This document shows positions 35,299 through 44,640 of a DNA stretch of 52,769 bases, one piece after another (the stretch's first letter is position 1; the number at the start of each line of letters is the position of its first letter). Both the position numbers and the translations under genes were made by a program. The notes under the pieces were generated by a model, which saw nothing but the letters and a program-made list of their open reading frames with translations, was not told the DNA's origin and searched no databases. Source of the DNA: Zhenpiania hominis (GTDB lineage Bacteria > Bacillota > Clostridia > Peptostreptococcales > Anaerovoracaceae). The DNA lies in assembly GCF_014333425.1 (NCBI RefSeq), contig NZ_JACRYT010000020.1, forward strand, positions 1 through 52,769, given 5' to 3'.

Positions 35299-36528
35299 CT
35301 AATAAAATATTGATTCAAACCGTTTAGCCAGAACTTCATAAGAATATTCTTCCATAGCCAATTTTTTTGCTCTCTTTTCCATAGCAACTAATTCTTCTTC
35401 CGTCATATTTCGAATCTCTTTAATTGCTGTTATAATACCTTTTACATCTTCTGATGGAACCATAATTCCACACCCGTACTTTTCAATTGGAGAGTTGGGC
35501 GTTGTAATGGCACATACAATTGGTCTTCCTGCCATAAAGGAGTCAAACATTTTATTCATGCAAAGACCAAAACGATATAATGGTGATGACTTTGCCCCCA
35601 TATATATAATATCAAAATAAGAACACAGGCTAGGGATTGCCCGTTTATCGATAGGGTCTAAAAAGCTAACATTATCTAGCTGTCTCGAACTAGCATCCTC
35701 CACAAGTCGTTTTTTTTCAACACCATCACCAATCAGCACAAATTGTACTGCCGGATCATTTATCTGCTCTGCACAATCTAGTAACACACCCAAAGCATTG
35801 GACAGCGCATGTCCCCCAAAATAACCCACAAGATACTTCCTGTTTTTTTTCAGTTCGCTCAGAAGCATTTTATGCTGCTGCGGCACTGGCTTCGGATTTT
35901 CCCAGTCAGAAAGTACAATTCCGTTAGGAATCGCAACAAACTTATCCGGTGCCATTCCATGTTCAATCATATATTCTTTAGCAAGAGGTGGCAGTGAGAC
36001 AACTTTATCTGAATGCTTATATGCGCTATTTTCTCCAATCTGCATAAGAACTACGAAAGGGTTCTTCTTCGACATCCCCCCCAGTTCTACTAGTGTCGCC
36101 GGCCACATATCATGTACCTCATGAATCAGTTTCACCTTCTTACCGGAAACCTTCCGGATTTTCTGCCCCGCGTACGTATCGATCGGGTAGGTAGACGAGG
36201 CAATCACCACGTCCGGCTGCAACTGAAAAACAATTTTTTTTGCATGAATCCAAATCTTGGATACAAATCGAAACATCGTCAGCGCCCGCTTCACACCATT
36301 GCCTTCATAGGTCCCCGTTTTGAGCCAGTGATAATGGATTCCGTTAATGACTTCTTCCTGGAAATCATGATCCACTTTCGGATTTTTCCTTCTCAGATGC
36401 GAATAATCCGCGGCAATAATATCGACTCTATGACCCATTTTTATCCATTCTCTGGCAAAATAGTAAGGCCGGAATTCCATTCCCATTTCAGGCGATCCCG
36501 CGTAATGATTGAGAATCAGGATATTCAC
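35299..36528 (-). CDS. GT4 family glycosyltransferase (WbuB-like)
   Basis: 409 residues with the GT-B opening MNILILNHYAGSPEMGMEFRPYYFAREW, seen in capsule transferases that act right after the priming enzyme, KLIHEVHDMWPATLVELGG in the acceptor domain and LVGYFGGHALSNALGVLLD plus MFDSFMAGRPIVCAI in the donor domain. The priming transferase gene lies 24 bases upstream, so this enzyme probably adds the second sugar of the repeat. Confidence 0.83.
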   Translation of the reverse strand: MNILILNHYAGSPEMGMEFRPYYFAREWIKMGHRVDIIAADYSHLRRKNPKVDHDFQEEVINGIHYHWLKTGTYEGNGVKRALTMFRFVSKIWIHAKKIVFQLQPDVVIASSTYPIDTYAGQKIRKVSGKKVKLIHEVHDMWPATLVELGGMSKKNPFVVLMQIGENSAYKHSDKVVSLPPLAKEYMIEHGMAPDKFVAIPNGIVLSDWENPKPVPQQHKMLLSELKKNRKYLVGYFGGHALSNALGVLLDCAEQINDPAVQFVLIGDGVEKKRLVEDASSRQLDNVSFLDPIDKRAIPSLCSYFDIIYMGAKSSPLYRFGLCMNKMFDSFMAGRPIVCAITTPNSPIEKYGCGIMVPSEDVKGIITAIKEIRNMTEEELVAMEKRAKKLAMEEYSYEVLAKRFESIFY

Positions 36529-36552
36529 CGCTCAAACTCCTTTCTGTCTATC

Positions 36553-37257
36553 TTATTTCAACACACTGACAGCCGTTTTCCACATTAACTTAATATCCCC
36601 AAAGAAGCGGAAGCTTCTTAAATATTCCAGGTTGTATTTCATTTTTTCCGGCAGCACATGCTGAATATATACTTCATCTACCGTGCTGCCTGCCGCAATA
36701 TAACGCTCCATGATTTCGTCTTCATCTTTATAATAAATGCTGGCCAGCGAGGTGATTCCCGCCGGTAGCAAGAGGGTAGCCTGCATCTCATCCGTATATA
36801 CATCCACATATTTCCGTACTTCCGGCCTTGTCCCTACAAAGGTCATTTCACCTTTCAGCACGTTAAAAAGCTGCGGCAGCTCGTCCAAACGGCATTTTCT
36901 GAGCCGGGTTCCCATCTTTGTGATCCGGGGATCCTTTTCAGCTGTTATCAGCGCCCCTATCTGATCCGCGTTTTGTACCATCGTGCGGAACTTAAAGATC
37001 CGGAAACTCCGATTCGCGGCCGTAACCCGTTCCTGCCGGTAAAATACCGGCCCTTTCGAATCGGCTTTAATCAAAATCGCCAACAAAAGAAGCACTGGAG
37101 ACAATATCGCAATCATAAACGCCGAGACCACGATATCAAACAACCGTTTTGCTATTAATCCGCCCTTCTTTGCCTCCAGTTTTTCATAATAAAGACGTAC
37201 TGTATCATTTTTTAAAGCATCTGGAAGCGAATCCCACTGTACCAGCATTACCTGCAA
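36553..37257 (-). CDS. Monotopic phosphoglycosyl transferase (PglC/WcaJ-type priming enzyme)
   Basis: 234 residues. KRLFDIVVSAFMIAILSPVLLLLAILIK is the re-entrant membrane helix, followed by the catalytic region YRQERV, FRIFKFRTM and LRKCRLDELPQLFNVLKGEMTFVGTRPE, all hallmarks of this family. It moves a sugar-1-phosphate from a UDP-sugar to undecaprenyl phosphate and starts repeat-unit synthesis. With the 4,6-dehydratase and C4 aminotransferase upstream, the first sugar is probably a 2-acetamido-4-amino-2,4,6-trideoxyhexose. It overlaps the aminotransferase gene by 10 bases. Confidence 0.88.
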   Translation of the reverse strand: MQVMLVQWDSLPDALKNDTVRLYYEKLEAKKGGLIAKRLFDIVVSAFMIAILSPVLLLLAILIKADSKGPVFYRQERVTAANRSFRIFKFRTMVQNADQIGALITAEKDPRITKMGTRLRKCRLDELPQLFNVLKGEMTFVGTRPEVRKYVDVYTDEMQATLLLPAGITSLASIYYKDEDEIMERYIAAGSTVDEVYIQHVLPEKMKYNLEYLRSFRFFGDIKLMWKTAVSVLK

Positions 37258-38468
37258 AACTCCTGCAAAATCTTTTTAACCTTTCCTATAATATAACTGA
37301 CTTCTTCATCTGTCAACTTACTATAGAGCGGAAGCGTAATCTCATTTTTATAAAAATCATAGGAATTCGGATAATCCTCTATGTCAAATCCCATATTCTT
37401 ATAAGCGGTCAGCATAGGCAGCGGTTTGTAATGGACATTCACAGCCACTCCCTGCTGGGCAAACCGCTCAATTAGGTCATTCCGTTCGGATTCTGACAAT
37501 TCCCCAATCCGCATTAAGTATAAATGTCCGCTGGATCGGTACTGCGCTCCTTTATGGTTCAGCAACTGCACCGGATAAGAAGCAAAGGCGGAATCATATC
37601 TCTGAATAATGGAATGCCGCTTTTCTAACATCTGTGGATAACGTTCTAACTGGGCCAGGCCGATTCCCGCCTGAATATCAGTCATATTACACTTGTAGGC
37701 AGGAAAAAGAATATCATATTCCCAGGATCCGGCTTTTGTTTTATGGAAGGCGTCTTTGGACTGTCCATGCAAAGATAAATTCATATATTGCTGGTAAATC
37801 CAATCGTCTTCTATCCCTGGAACCCTTTTCCACGTTACCGCTCCTCCCTCTGCCGTAGTAAGGTTTTTTACAGCATGAAAGGAAAAACAAGTAAAGTCCG
37901 CAATTTGTCCCACAGATTTTCCATCCCGTTCCGCCCCAAAAGCATGGGAGGCATCCGCCATTACAATCACCCGATCAAATTGCTTCTGAATGGTATTTTC
38001 CCCGGGGTGGAATTTATCTTTCGCTTTATTCAAGACTTCAAAAATCCGCTCGTAATCACAAGGGATCCCTCCCAAATCAACCGGTATGATTACCTTTGTC
38101 TTTTCCGTAATCCGTTCTGCCAGTTTATCATAATCAATTTGGGGCGTATCTTTTTGTATATCCGCCAAAACCGGGGTCGCACCTACATGACAGACCACAC
38201 TGCAGGTTGCCGTATAAGTATAAGCAGGTAAAATGACTTCATCGCCTTCTCCAATGCCTAAAAGCCGCAGAGTCATTTCCATAGCCGCGGTAGCGGAACT
38301 CAGACACGCAGCCTTGTTTGTCCCGATATACGCCGCAATCTGCCGTTCAAATTCTTTTGTCTTTGGTCCCGTTGTAATCCAGCCGGAACGGAGTGCCTCC
38401 GCGACCTGCTGAACTTCTTCCTCTGTAATATCCGGAGGAGAAAACGGGATATTCATTCTATCTTTCAT
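37248..38468 (-). CDS. DegT/DnrJ/EryC1 aminotransferase, PglE/C4 type
   Basis: 406 residues with ITEEEVQQVAEALRSGWITTGPKTKEFE, VMADASHAFGA (near 169-179) and FSFHAVKNLTTAEGGA with catalytic Lys201. It should use glutamate to aminate C4 of the 4-keto-6-deoxy sugar nucleotide made by the dehydratase encoded 27 bases upstream, giving a UDP-2-acetamido-4-amino-2,4,6-trideoxyhexose. It is distinct from the WbpE-type enzyme at 21321-22445. A second in-frame Met four codons in is an alternative start. Confidence 0.85.
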   Translation of the reverse strand: MKDRMNIPFSPPDITEEEVQQVAEALRSGWITTGPKTKEFERQIAAYIGTNKAACLSSATAAMEMTLRLLGIGEGDEVILPAYTYTATCSVVCHVGATPVLADIQKDTPQIDYDKLAERITEKTKVIIPVDLGGIPCDYERIFEVLNKAKDKFHPGENTIQKQFDRVIVMADASHAFGAERDGKSVGQIADFTCFSFHAVKNLTTAEGGAVTWKRVPGIEDDWIYQQYMNLSLHGQSKDAFHKTKAGSWEYDILFPAYKCNMTDIQAGIGLAQLERYPQMLEKRHSIIQRYDSAFASYPVQLLNHKGAQYRSSGHLYLMRIGELSESERNDLIERFAQQGVAVNVHYKPLPMLTAYKNMGFDIEDYPNSYDFYKNEITLPLYSKLTDEEVSYIIGKVKKILQEFCR

Positions 38469-38495
38469 GCCTTCACTTCTTTCTTTATCCTATCC

Positions 38496-40328
38496 TCACT
38501 GCGGCTGATACGTATCGCACACCTTCCGCAGCTCCTCTTTAATCGCTTTTCCGTTCTGCTCTGCAACCGCAATCAGATGCTCCAGTTTCCGCAGGAATTC
38601 AGTATACTCCAGTTTGATCGGCTTGCCGATGTAGATCAGCTCATTGGGCGTACTTTCCAGACCTTCTTCTGCCATCAGCAGCTCTTCATACAGCTTTTCT
38701 CCAGGCCGCAGTCCCACAATCTCAATCTTAATATCCTCATCCGGGATATAGCCTTTCAGCCGAATCAAATTGACTGCCAGATCATAAATTTTCACCGGCT
38801 GTCCCATATCCAGCACAAAAATTTCTCCGCCCCTAGCAAGGAGCCCTGCCTGCAACACAAGGGAAACCGCTTCACTGACCGTCATAAAGAAACGTGTAAT
38901 CTCTTTATGGGTCAGTGTGACCGGACCTCCCGCTTCGATCTGCTTTAAGAACAACGGAATAACGGATCCGTTGCTGCCAAGCACATTTCCAAACCGTACT
39001 GCCACAAATTCCGTTTCGGACATTTTATCATAGCTCTGGACGATCATCTCGCAAATTCGCTTCGTCGCCCCCATTACGTTGGTAGGGCGCACCGCTTTAT
39101 CCGTGGAAATCAGTACAAAGCGTTTTACCTGATACCGATCCGCAAGCTTCGCCAAATTCAGCGTTCCTTTACAGTTATTCTTGACCGCTTCATTCGGCGA
39201 ATATTCCATAAGCGGCACATGTTTATGCGCTGCGGCATGATAAATAATATCCGGGCGATATTCTTCAAAAATCTCTTTCATCCGGTCATAATCCCGCACC
39301 GATCCAATCAGGACCTTCACATCAGCCTGTGGATGTTTCCGGAGAAGTTCCATCTGCAGTTCATAAGCGCCGTTTTCATAAATGTCTACGATCAACAGCT
39401 GTTTCACATGGTTTGCTGTAATCTGCCGGCACAGTTCCGATCCAATCGTCCCGCCGCCGCCGGTAACCATCACCGTCTTTTCCTTTACAAAGTCTTCCAG
39501 TTCCCGGTTGCTGATCACCACCGTATCTCGGCCCAGAAGGTCTTCATAATTTACTTCCCTTACATTCTGGCTCAGAGATGAAGTTAATGTGGAAGAAATC
39601 GCGGGTAGAATTTTCAGTTTTGCCGGAGTTTCATTACAGATTGTAATAATCTCACTGACGGTCCGCGGCGAAGCGGAAGGAATCGCTATGATGATCTCGT
39701 CAATATCATACTTTTTCACTGCGTAAGGGATTTCCTGCCGATCCCCCGCAATGGGGATTCCATGAATATACTTTCCCCGTTTTGCCGGGTTATCATCCAC
39801 CAAGCAGGCAATCTTTTCCGACCCCTTGTTCTGCATTTCCCGAATCAGAATGGAAGCGGCCGCCCCCGCGCCGACAATCATGATTTTATGGGAATTTTCG
39901 CCATGCTGGTATTTTCTCCTTAACTGCCGCAGCAGTCGGACTGATAATCTTGAAGACGCTAAAAGGAGGAACAGAAATACCCAGTTGAAGATATAAAAAC
40001 TTCTGGGCATACTGATCCCCATGAAAAGGCGATACATCACATACAGCGCCTCAATAATTAAAGATGCCTTGAAGGTTGCCACAACCTCATCAATACCCGC
40101 GTACGTCCAGACCCTGTTATATAACTTGAATACTGCCATGACCACCAATGTGATAACGATATCCGCAGGCAGACATCGAACAGCAGGTTCCAGGTACTGA
40201 ACATCCATGGTAAAGATTCCGAACCGCAGCGCCAGCGGCATGATCGAACTGAACGCTACAATCGCAACATCCACCAGGAGCAGGATAAGTATCCGAATAT
40301 ATTTTTTACTCATTTCCGCACTATACAC
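38496..40328 (-). CDS. UDP-GlcNAc 4,6-dehydratase (CapD/PglF/WbpM type)
   Basis: 610 residues: four N-terminal membrane segments, a CoA-binding-like nucleotide domain (IMIVGAGAAASILIREM near 150), and a C-terminal SDR with VTGGGGTIGSELCRQ (near 287) and PTNVMGATKR, where Met replaces the Tyr of YxxxK, as is normal for long PglF/WbpM enzymes. It removes water from UDP-GlcNAc to give the 4-keto-6-deoxy sugar. It is the first gene of the whole leftward cluster and follows a promoter at 40366-40394. Confidence 0.9.
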   Translation of the reverse strand: MYSAEMSKKYIRILILLLVDVAIVAFSSIMPLALRFGIFTMDVQYLEPAVRCLPADIVITLVVMAVFKLYNRVWTYAGIDEVVATFKASLIIEALYVMYRLFMGISMPRSFYIFNWVFLFLLLASSRLSVRLLRQLRRKYQHGENSHKIMIVGAGAAASILIREMQNKGSEKIACLVDDNPAKRGKYIHGIPIAGDRQEIPYAVKKYDIDEIIIAIPSASPRTVSEIITICNETPAKLKILPAISSTLTSSLSQNVREVNYEDLLGRDTVVISNRELEDFVKEKTVMVTGGGGTIGSELCRQITANHVKQLLIVDIYENGAYELQMELLRKHPQADVKVLIGSVRDYDRMKEIFEEYRPDIIYHAAAHKHVPLMEYSPNEAVKNNCKGTLNLAKLADRYQVKRFVLISTDKAVRPTNVMGATKRICEMIVQSYDKMSETEFVAVRFGNVLGSNGSVIPLFLKQIEAGGPVTLTHKEITRFFMTVSEAVSLVLQAGLLARGGEIFVLDMGQPVKIYDLAVNLIRLKGYIPDEDIKIEIVGLRPGEKLYEELLMAEEGLESTPNELIYIGKPIKLEYTEFLRKLEHLIAVAEQNGKAIKEELRKVCDTYQPQ

Positions 40329-40365
40329 TCAATCTTATTGCTTTTTATATAATAAAACTTCAACA

Positions 40366-40394
40366 AGCATATCACACTTCGCTCTGATTCGCAA
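40366..40394 (-). promoter_or_regulatory. Promoter at the head of the polysaccharide cluster
   Basis: TTGCGA (40389-40394) and TATGCT (40366-40371) on the minus strand are 17 bases apart, about 38 bases before the dehydratase start codon. Moderate match to consensus, but it is the best candidate in the gap. Confidence 0.45.
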
Positions 40395-41009
40395 GGGTTC
40401 CGGGCAGATTCGGCGCGTGCATGGGAAGATTCTTTTTGCAATCATCCAGTTTTGAGTAACCGCCGTTAGATCAACCCTCTTATACCGGGCAATATCCGTC
40501 TTTGGCAAGAGCATAAATGTCCTTGCCAGAATTCTTTGTAGCTTCTAAAAAAGCATTTAAACCCTCATATATTCTGAGGCTTCTGGTATGATAGTAGATA
40601 GCCACATGCTTCAAAAATAAAATTTCATATTTGAAAAGCCATCTGTATTCCCTTAGTATATTAGTTGCGAACACACCACGAAGGGAGAACCTACAGATGG
40701 CTTCAGCTAATACATTCTGCAAAAATACTAAATGTCAAATCCGCCGAGGGAACAATTGACGGAGAGAGTGATTATGTAAATGATTTCAGAGTATTAGGGA
40801 TGATGTATGAAGTGGAAGGGGGATTTTCCTGTTCTCCAAGAGCATTCAAGCTTTTAGAATATGCCTTGAACTATGAAGGAAAAGTGAGTGTTCCGGAGAA
40901 GCTCCCTAAAAGAGCAGATGCATCCTTTTTCGTGTCCAAAAATGATTGGAGGTGATGCCATTTTTTCACCCAAGAGGTCTATATTGATTGCAAATAAAAA
41001 GGAGCCTGA
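40395..41009. other. Junction debris between the polysaccharide locus and the accessory region
   Basis: About 600 bases without a gene that I can recognise. The plus strand has an open stretch at 40665-40955 whose last 75 codons (from ILNVKSAEGTIDGESD to FFVSKNDWR) look like the end of a real acidic protein but have no proper start and match nothing I know. The minus strand is open over 40480-40722, also unrecognised. The stretch ends at the point where the yhcG pseudogene loses its homology (near 41010), so it probably holds fused ends of deleted genes. Confidence 0.45.
40636..40703. repeat. 12-base perfect inverted repeat
   Basis: AAGCCATCTGTA (40636-40647) is mirrored by TACAGATGGCTT (40692-40703), and the similarity extends further in with TTCCCTT against AAGGGA. 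The 44-base interior and lack of a T-run make a terminator unlikely. It could be the end sequences of a small deleted element or a regulatory hairpin. Confidence 0.5.
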
Positions 41010-41698
41010 CGCATCAAACGTTATTCTTTTCTGTCTTGCGACAAATGAAAAGCCTCTGCCAAGTTCCAAAAGGAATTTCTGCAAATGTGTAATTAACGCT
41101 TGTTCTAAATCACTTTCATAAAAATCATCATTAGGTGTCAGCCCAAGAAATTCCAACACATACGGGTCACGAATAACATCTTCTGGTTTCTTCGCAGGCT
41201 CTAATGTCTGTATTTCCTCTGCAACTTGTTCTTTATTTTTACTGGATAATAATCTTTCATAGAAAAATGAATTTATCTGACGCTCAAGTTGTCTGGTACT
41301 CCATTGGGATTTTACAGCTTCCTGCATATAAAATTCTCGCGCGTTTTCATTCTCCACACGCATCAGAAGCCGATAATGCGTCCAACTCAATTCGCTACGC
41401 AGTGCGTAGCCATTTGGAAACGTTAAATAAAACTGCCGCATATTTTTTAAGTTAGCAACAGTAAATCCTTTCCCAAAATCTTGAGTCATTTGCTTTGACA
41501 ATTCTTTCAATAAGCCTGTCCCATACTCCGCCTTTTCATTACCGCCCTGTTCTTCTAATAATTGATTTTCCAATATTCCAGTAAGCTTCAACCATTGCAA
41601 AATTAGCAGTTTGATAGACTTTATTTCTGGCTGAAATTAGAATTTCTTTGATTTCATTATAAAAAGATGTATTCAACTGATCAAAATCACCCTTTCAT
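41010..41698 (-). pseudogene. yhcG: Decayed YhcG (DUF1016, PDDEXK nuclease) gene
   Basis: The recognisable part runs from ATG at 41698 through SFYNEIKEILISARNKVY, NFAMVEAYWNIGKSII, EEQGGNEKAEYGTGLLKELS and DFGKGFTVANLKNMRQFY to GRGFSFVARQKRITFD. Two single-base insertions break the frame: an extra G in GGG at 41690-41692 and an extra A near 41556. After ITFD the sequence changes to unrelated DNA, removing most of the C-terminal PDDEXK nuclease domain. Proteins of this family are DNases often found beside restriction systems. Its start lies 9 bases after the stop of kwaB, so it was probably once the third gene of the Kiwa operon. Confidence 0.75.
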
Positions 41699-41706
41699 TT
41701 TACAAA

Positions 41707-42594
41707 CTATTTATTAATCTTTCTTTTTGAATTAGCAAGAAATGTATTCTGAGAAAACGGTCCCTTGTATGCCTCTTCATCCAAAAAACCGAGAATAACC
41801 CTTATCTGCTCCTTATCATTTGGTATAACAACTTTCTTATTCTTAGTCTCAACTGTTATCCCAGCGTCCTTAGCCAACTTTTTGATTTCTGATGCTTTAT
41901 AATTTACAAGCACATCAGAATCATTAATCATTGCTATTTTTCTCCTTGTCCAAGTATTAGCCGTGTTTTTAAATGCCTCTGTATCTTCAAAAGACAATTT
42001 ATCATTTGTTGTAAATGCTTGAACTTCTTGATCAGTTGCTGATCTATAATATTCACCCAAATCAAAAATCTGCCGTGCAAAATAGAACGAAGAAAATTGT
42101 AATTCTCCTTCTGTATAATAGCAATCTGCCATATCAGAAATACTTATGCCAAAATTTTTTTCTCTTCTAAATGTATCTTTGGTAAAAAATAAGTTCACCC
42201 AGCTTGTAGCAATATATTGTTCTTTACGAAAACGCTGAAAGGCAACTTGAAATCTTTCGGTATTCTCTGTTTCTGTCCTCTTTCCAACAAATATAGCTTT
42301 AATTTCGTAAAACTCGCCATTTTCTTTTGTATATGTCGGTACACCTAATGGATCTCTTATTGCATCTTTAATTCCATCTGAAAGCTGAAAATTTTCAATA
42401 GCCAAAAATTCGTCACTGTGTGGTTTATACCTGCCATCGAATGAAATTCTCGTTTTCTCAGAAATCAGATCATCCACTGCACTATCAAACGATAAGCAAA
42501 TTTCCTTCTGCGTGTCTGCATCAACTTCAAGTCTATACAATTCATCTAAGTGATTTCCATTGGCAATAATTATTATTGAACAATTCTCAAACAT
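41707..42594 (-). CDS. kwaB: KwaB, Kiwa anti-phage system effector (DUF4868)
   Basis: About 295 residues. The fold-typical DUF4868 features are visible: an N-terminal region with LYRLEVDADTQKEICLSFDSAV, IKAIFVGKRTE, and a C-terminal stretch KASEIKKLAKDAGITVETKNKKVVIPNDKEQIRVILGFLDEEAY. The frame is open to 42618, but AGAGGAGATAAGGATAGA lies just before the Met at 42594, so I take that as the start; it gives a 7-base gap after kwaA. KwaB is the DNA-binding cytoplasmic partner that, with the membrane protein KwaA, stops phage replication and late transcription. The pair is complete and uninterrupted. Confidence 0.82.
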   Translation of the reverse strand: MFENCSIIIIANGNHLDELYRLEVDADTQKEICLSFDSAVDDLISEKTRISFDGRYKPHSDEFLAIENFQLSDGIKDAIRDPLGVPTYTKENGEFYEIKAIFVGKRTETENTERFQVAFQRFRKEQYIATSWVNLFFTKDTFRREKNFGISISDMADCYYTEGELQFSSFYFARQIFDLGEYYRSATDQEVQAFTTNDKLSFEDTEAFKNTANTWTRRKIAMINDSDVLVNYKASEIKKLAKDAGITVETKNKKVVIPNDKEQIRVILGFLDEEAYKGPFSQNTFLANSKRKINK

Positions 42595-42601
42595 TCTATC
42601 C

Positions 42602-43129
42602 TTATCTCCTCTCTGCATCTAAAAACAAAAAATCGAAAATCCTATTAACCATTTTCAAATCTTTCGCCTTTCTAATTCTCCTCCGACTTATTAAAACACA
42701 TCCTGATATCCCATTTTCACCGCTTACTTGATAAAAATGATATCCTCGTAAAAATAATATTGGATTAGGAATTGCCGTATTGACGCATGGCACTGCCATA
42801 ATCAACACTCCACCTATAACAACACATATTATCAAATTAAAATCCTCAATTGCCAAACTTGCAAACGGAAACATGTATGTGATTATATACATGATAACCC
42901 AACTATCATAAGGAGCTATATCACTTGTTCTTATTTTTATGGGCGCAAGATGCTTTTTCCCATACGCAAAGGATATCATAAATAATATAATAAGAGCAAT
43001 TCCTATACCTATAGCAATGCATGGAATTTTCATTGTCTTTTTTTGCCAATACCAGACCAAAGCAAAAATAAAACATAGAGGCGCCATAGCAGACAGATTA
43101 TATATAAGCCGTTGTAATATGTTTCCCAT
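42602..43129 (-). CDS. kwaA: KwaA, Kiwa membrane sensor
   Basis: 175 residues with four membrane segments (about 11-27, 34-55, 78-95, 98-117) and a basic C-terminal cytoplasmic tail (GCVLISRRRIRKAKDLKMVNRI). Size, four-helix topology and position directly before a DUF4868 gene identify it as KwaA, reported to form membrane complexes that detect phage attachment or injection and to recruit KwaB. The ribosome site AGAGGGG is good. I see no separate promoter in the 27-base gap to the rumA fragment; it may lie inside that fragment. Confidence 0.78.
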   Translation of the reverse strand: MGNILQRLIYNLSAMAPLCFIFALVWYWQKKTMKIPCIAIGIGIALIILFMISFAYGKKHLAPIKIRTSDIAPYDSWVIMYIITYMFPFASLAIEDFNLIICVVIGGVLIMAVPCVNTAIPNPILFLRGYHFYQVSGENGISGCVLISRRRIRKAKDLKMVNRIFDFLFLDAERR

Positions 43130-43156
43130 ATATTTACCCCTCTCTATAGTAATTCG

Positions 43157-43508
43157 TTATATTACCTCAAAATGCTTCAACGCATCTTTTATCGCTTCCA
43201 CTTTCTCCGCCGTCGGATGCTTCCTCGGCTGTTTCAATTCTTCCACCGCATTAGGAGCATCATACATCGGCAAGCCTAAACTTCTTTTTACCTCTGCTAT
43301 ATAAGCGGTACGTACCTTGAAGCCATATTTAGCTTCTATGTATTCCTTTATCATTTTGTAGGTGACTTGCTCTTTTGGCTTGTACGCTTCAGTTTTCTTA
43401 GCGATATTATCAAGCGCCACTTTCCCTTCCCCCACCAAACTCCACCTTTACGTCAATTACGCTATTGGACTTTTTTGCGAGAAAGCAAACACACGACTTC
43501 AACTTTGT
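43157..43508 (-). pseudogene. rumA: 3' fragment of a rumA-type 23S rRNA uracil methyltransferase
   Basis: Reading leftward from about 43508, three frames in turn give KVEVVCLLSRKKVQ, then VIDVKVEFG, then GEGKVALDNIAKK and an open tail of about 90 residues ending in YGFKVRTAYIAEVKRSLGLP and HPTAEKVEAIKDALKHFEVI. This is the end of the methyltransferase core (VETVxLLSK) followed by the C-terminal extension found in clostridial RumA-like enzymes. No 5' part of the gene is present, and the two frameshifts show decay. Integrative elements with serine recombinases are known to insert at this place in rumA, so the fragment marks one edge of such an insertion. Confidence 0.7.
43481..43503. other. Candidate attachment site (left copy) inside the rumA tail
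   Basis: The 23 bases beginning GAAAGCAAACACAC match 45087-45109 at 21 positions. Both copies encode VEVVCLLS on the minus strand, here in the rumA remnant and there in the last codons of the serine recombinase. This is expected if the recombinase recognises this short rumA sequence and the two copies are products of integration. Confidence 0.6.
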
Positions 43509-43534
43509 TATTTACATGAAAGCGTCCTGTTCTA

Positions 43535-44563
43535 TTAGTTATTGTCTTTTTTCTTCACTATGCTTTGAATATTTTTAATACTTTTCAAATATTCCTCTTC
43601 AACCGGCGACAAATTCTGTGCCTGATATTTTCTATACTCTTCTGTCGCCTTCTCAATTGCCTGTGCATGACTGATTGTTCCAGCCCCCTGCAATACCTTT
43701 TCGCCTGTAGTTTTTAAAACATTATCAAGATGCTCCACATAATCTGCCATATACATAGGATTATGGCGCATTGCCTGAATCTCTGCAAAATCAAAATAAC
43801 CTGATACAATATTATTTAGGATTTTCAATTCCTCATCATTAAGGTAATTCTTTGCAATACTTATATCTTTCAATACAGGAAAATCACCAGAAAAACTTTT
43901 TAATCCCATAAAAGGCTGGCTCGCATCCGCACGCTCATATATAACTTCTGCCGCTGTATGTCCATGTGCTGCATAATGTAATTTATTTTGTACCATTTTA
44001 AAAAAAGCAATGGACTCACTACTCTTTGGATCATAGTCAACACTTGTTGCATATAAATCCAGAACCTGTCGATACATGACCTTTTCAGACGAGCGGATAT
44101 CCCGAATCCGATCCAATAACTCACGCCAATAATTGCCGCCGCCCAGATTCTTCAGGCGCTCATCGTCCATCGTAAAGCCCTTGATCATATATTCCTTCAG
44201 ACGCTCGGTTGCCCATCTGCGGAACTGGGTAGCTATCAAAGATTTTACCCTATAACCCAGGGAAATGATCATATCCAGATTATAGAAGGGCAACTCTCTT
44301 GCTACTTTCCGCTTGCCCTCCATTCGAACCTGTCGGAATTTCCGACAGGTTGAAACCTCATCTAGCTCGCCTTCTTCATAAATGTGCCCAATATGCTCTA
44401 CAATATTACTTCTGGACGTGTGAAACAGTTCTGCCATTTGCTTCTGTGTTAGCCAAACAGTCTCGTCTACAAATTGACATTCTACTTTTGTGACCCCATC
44501 TTCGGCCTGGTAAATTACAATTTCGCCCTGGATTTGATCTGGTCTCATCTTCTCTTCCGCCAT
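43535..44563 (-). CDS. RhuM family protein
   Basis: 342 residues with the RhuM layout: GEIVIYQAEDGVTKVECQFVDETVWLTQKQMAELFHTSRSNIVEHI (a helix-turn-helix-like N-terminal DNA-binding part), NLDMIISLGYRVKS, FRRWATERLKEYMIKGF, then a C-terminal helical domain with FFKMVQNKLHYAAHGHTAAEVIYERAD and YLNDEELKILNNIVSGYFDFAE. The family is common in genomic islands and defence neighbourhoods; the biochemical role is not established, although the C-terminal part resembles Fic/Doc-like folds. It has its own promoter with repeated operator-like elements and lies between the two candidate att copies. Confidence 0.85.
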   Translation of the reverse strand: MAEEKMRPDQIQGEIVIYQAEDGVTKVECQFVDETVWLTQKQMAELFHTSRSNIVEHIGHIYEEGELDEVSTCRKFRQVRMEGKRKVARELPFYNLDMIISLGYRVKSLIATQFRRWATERLKEYMIKGFTMDDERLKNLGGGNYWRELLDRIRDIRSSEKVMYRQVLDLYATSVDYDPKSSESIAFFKMVQNKLHYAAHGHTAAEVIYERADASQPFMGLKSFSGDFPVLKDISIAKNYLNDEELKILNNIVSGYFDFAEIQAMRHNPMYMADYVEHLDNVLKTTGEKVLQGAGTISHAQAIEKATEEYRKYQAQNLSPVEEEYLKSIKNIQSIVKKKDNN

Positions 44564-44640
44564 TTGTTCATACTCCCATCGAATTACATTTTTTATGTTC
44601 CAAGGGAACAGGGAATCGGCCCGTCCCCTTGTTTGGACAC

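Noticed and set aside
40725..40955. Seryl-tRNA synthetase-like end in the plus-strand remnant
   Set aside because: Only a very weak likeness around GKVSVPEKL; no motif 3 or other conserved block, so no assignment is made.
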